Made by a program: the position numbers and the translations under genes
From: Novosphingobium ovatum
GTDB taxonomy: Bacteria; Pseudomonadota; Alphaproteobacteria; Sphingomonadales; Sphingomonadaceae
Length of the DNA: 64,000 nucleotides
Assembly: GCF_009909235.1 (NCBI RefSeq)
Contig: NZ_JAAAPO010000002.1
Location: 620,001-684,000, forward strand
Direction of reading: 5' to 3'
Notes under the pieces: generated by a model
The model's database searches: none
The model's input: only the letters and a program-made list of their open reading frames with translations
Told to the model about the DNA's origin: nothing
Shown: in pieces, positions 62,597 through 64,000 of the stretch
How the letters are laid out: each line of letters begins with the position of its first letter
Position numbering within the stretch: position 1 is the stretch's first letter

Positions 62597-64000
62597 ATGA
62601 CCATGCTCAAGGACCCTTCGGTCAAGTATCGCCCGTTTCCCCAGATCAACATCCCCGACCGTACCTGGCCGGGCAAGATCATCGACAAGGCCCCGCGCTG
62701 GCTCTCGACCGACCTGCGCGATGGCAACCAGTCGTTGATCGACCCGATGGGCGCGGAAAAGAAGAGCCGCTTCTTTGACCTGCTGCTCAAGGTCGGGTTG
62801 AAGGAGATCGAGGTCGGTTTCCCCAGCGCTGGCGCGACCGAATATGACTTCATCCGCGGGCTGGTCGATGGTGGCCGGGTGCCTGACGATGTGCTCATTC
62901 AGGTGCTGACGCAGGCGCGCGAGGATCTGATCAAGACCTCGTTCGAGTCGCTGGCGGGCGTCCATTCGGCGATCATCCACGTGTATAACGCGGTCTCGCC
63001 GCTGTGGCGCAATGTGGTGTTTGGCATGGAAAAGCCGCAGGTGCGCGGCATCGCCGAACACGCGGCCAAGCTGTTGCGCGACAATGCGGCGCGCTTCCCG
63101 CAGACCAAGTGGCAGTTTGAATACAGCCCGGAAACCTTCAGCACGGCCGAATTGGACTTTTCGATCGAGTGCTGTGAGGCGGTGATGAACATTCTCCAGC
63201 CCACGCCGGAGAACCCGATCATCCTGAACCTGCCCGCGACGGTCGAATGCGCGACGCCCAACGTCTATGCCGACCAGATCGAGTATTTCTGCCGCAACCT
63301 GCCCAACCGCGAAAGCGCGGTGATCAGCCTGCACACGCATAACGACCGGGGCACCGGTGTGGCAGCGGCCGAACTGGGCATGATGGCGGGCGCCGATCGT
63401 GTCGAGGGCTGCCTGTTCGGCAATGGCGAGCGCACCGGCAACTGCTGTCTGGTGACGGTGGCGATGAACCTCTACACGCAGGGCGTGGCACCGGGGCTGG
63501 ACTTTTCGGACATCGACGAGGTGATCCAGACGGTTGAATATTGCAACCAACTGCCCGTCCACCCGCGCCACCCCTATGGCGGCGAACTGGTGTTCACGGC
63601 TTTTTCGGGAAGCCATCAGGACGCCATCAAAAAGGGCTTTGCCGCGCAGGAAACGCGCAATGACCCGCTCTGGGCGGTGCCCTATCTGCCGATCGATCCG
63701 GCCGATCTGGGCCGTTCGTATGAGGCGGTGATCCGCGTCAACTCGCAGTCGGGCAAGGGTGGCTTTGCCTGGGTGATCGAGCAGGATCAGGGCCTGAAGC
63801 TGCCCAAGAAGATGCAGGCGCATTTCAGCCGCCACGTGCAGGAACTGGCCGACGAGCTGGGCCGCGAATTGCAGGCTGGTGACATCTGGGACGTGTTCCA
63901 GCGCACCTATCGCATCAACGACCCGCAGCACCTGCAACTGGTCGATTACGAAGAAGCCAAGGCGGCCGATGGCACCCGCGTGTTTGCGGGCAAGATCGGC
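62597..64000 (+). CDS. leuA: 2-isopropylmalate synthase (3' end missing)
   Basis: First committed step of leucine synthesis. The frame is open for 468 codons to the right edge. [30 protein letters not shown] (in parts) and [17 protein letters not shown] with the metal-binding RDGNQ identify the yeast-like (type 2) LeuA of about 555-600 residues. Others: [34 protein letters not shown] and [14 protein letters not shown]. The C-terminal leucine-binding regulatory domain is only begun. Cut by the window. Confidence 0.97.
   Translation, partial: MTMLKDPSVKYRPFPQINIPDRTWPGKIIDKAPRWLSTDLRDGNQSLIDPMGAEKKSRFFDLLLKVGLKEIEVGFPSAGATEYDFIRGLVDGGRVPDDVLIQVLTQAREDLIKTSFESLAGVHSAIIHVYNAVSPLWRNVVFGMEKPQVRGIAEHAAKLLRDNAARFPQTKWQFEYSPETFSTAELDFSIECCEAVMNILQPTPENPIILNLPATVECATPNVYADQIEYFCRNLPNRESAVISLHTHNDRGTGVAAAELGMMAGADRVEGCLFGNGERTGNCCLVTVAMNLYTQGVAPGLDFSDIDEVIQTVEYCNQLPVHPRHPYGGELVFTAFSGSHQDAIKKGFAAQETRNDPLWAVPYLPIDPADLGRSYEAVIRVNSQSGKGGFAWVIEQDQGLKLPKKMQAHFSRHVQELADELGRELQAGDIWDVFQRTYRINDPQHLQLVDYEEAKAADGTRVFAGKIG

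Overview
The window is a 64 kb GC-rich segment of an alphaproteobacterial chromosome, most likely from the Sphingomonadales (Novosphingobium-like; genus is a guess). The reasons are gene order and family choice: an HTH-fused RibB with a degenerate GTP-cyclohydrolase-II-like tail, a DUF4170 gene, YqeY-dnaG-rpoD, separate glyQ and glyS, and frequent GTG starts. It is almost entirely core genome. No phage, insertion sequence, CRISPR array or integron was seen.

Layout. 1-5.5 kb: glyQ-glyS (minus; glyS runs off the left edge), two tandem TraB/GumN proteins, a single-domain ribosomal protein L25 and pth. 5.6-10.1 kb: a Gly/Ser/Thr-rich PEP-CTERM surface protein, ychF, an exported nucleotide pyrophosphatase-type phosphodiesterase and a DUF2490 protein that converges on mutL. 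12.3-18.1 kb: the rod-shape operon mreB-mreC-mreD-mrdA-rodA with overlapping starts and stops. 18.3-21.4 kb: two identical tRNA-Lys(CTT) genes, an acyltransferase, then ribB-ribH behind two palindromes. 21.4-22.8 kb: a small unknown protein, a winged-helix regulator and several repeat or operator-like elements. 22.8-26.9 kb: eno, a YqjD/YqjE/YqjK-like envelope trio, a DUF4170 gene and greA. 27-36 kb: carAB divergent from yqeY-dnaG-rpoD. 36.3-41.7 kb: rpiB-glyA-nrdR-trmJ, rpsD and tgt. 41.8-48.6 kb: the more accessory part, with a TSUP permease, an exported alpha/beta hydrolase overlapping a B3-type metallo-beta-lactamase-fold protein, a Tat-exported DUF1838 protein, an FUSC permease and a patatin lipoprotein. 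48.6-53 kb: the minus-strand genes queA, cyclophilin, coaD, ispA, xseB and ybjN. 53.2-64 kb: purL, serB and miaA head to head, ilvB-ilvN-ilvC, a glycosyltransferase, and leuA (runs off the right edge) behind a leucine-rich leader peptide.

The most interesting non-coding signals are: (1) a 37-nt sequence present twice, 30 kb apart, 35/37 identical, each copy running into a different hairpin and sharing a CATAATG core with a palindrome upstream of the winged-helix regulator gene; (2) two palindromes upstream of ribB, one overlapping its promoter, whose product carries its own HTH domain; (3) a leuL-type leader peptide with competing stems before leuA; (4) two copies of a roughly 170-nt two-hairpin repeat, both between convergent gene ends. 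All coordinates and motifs were read by eye. Similarity-based names rest on recognised motifs, not on a database search.
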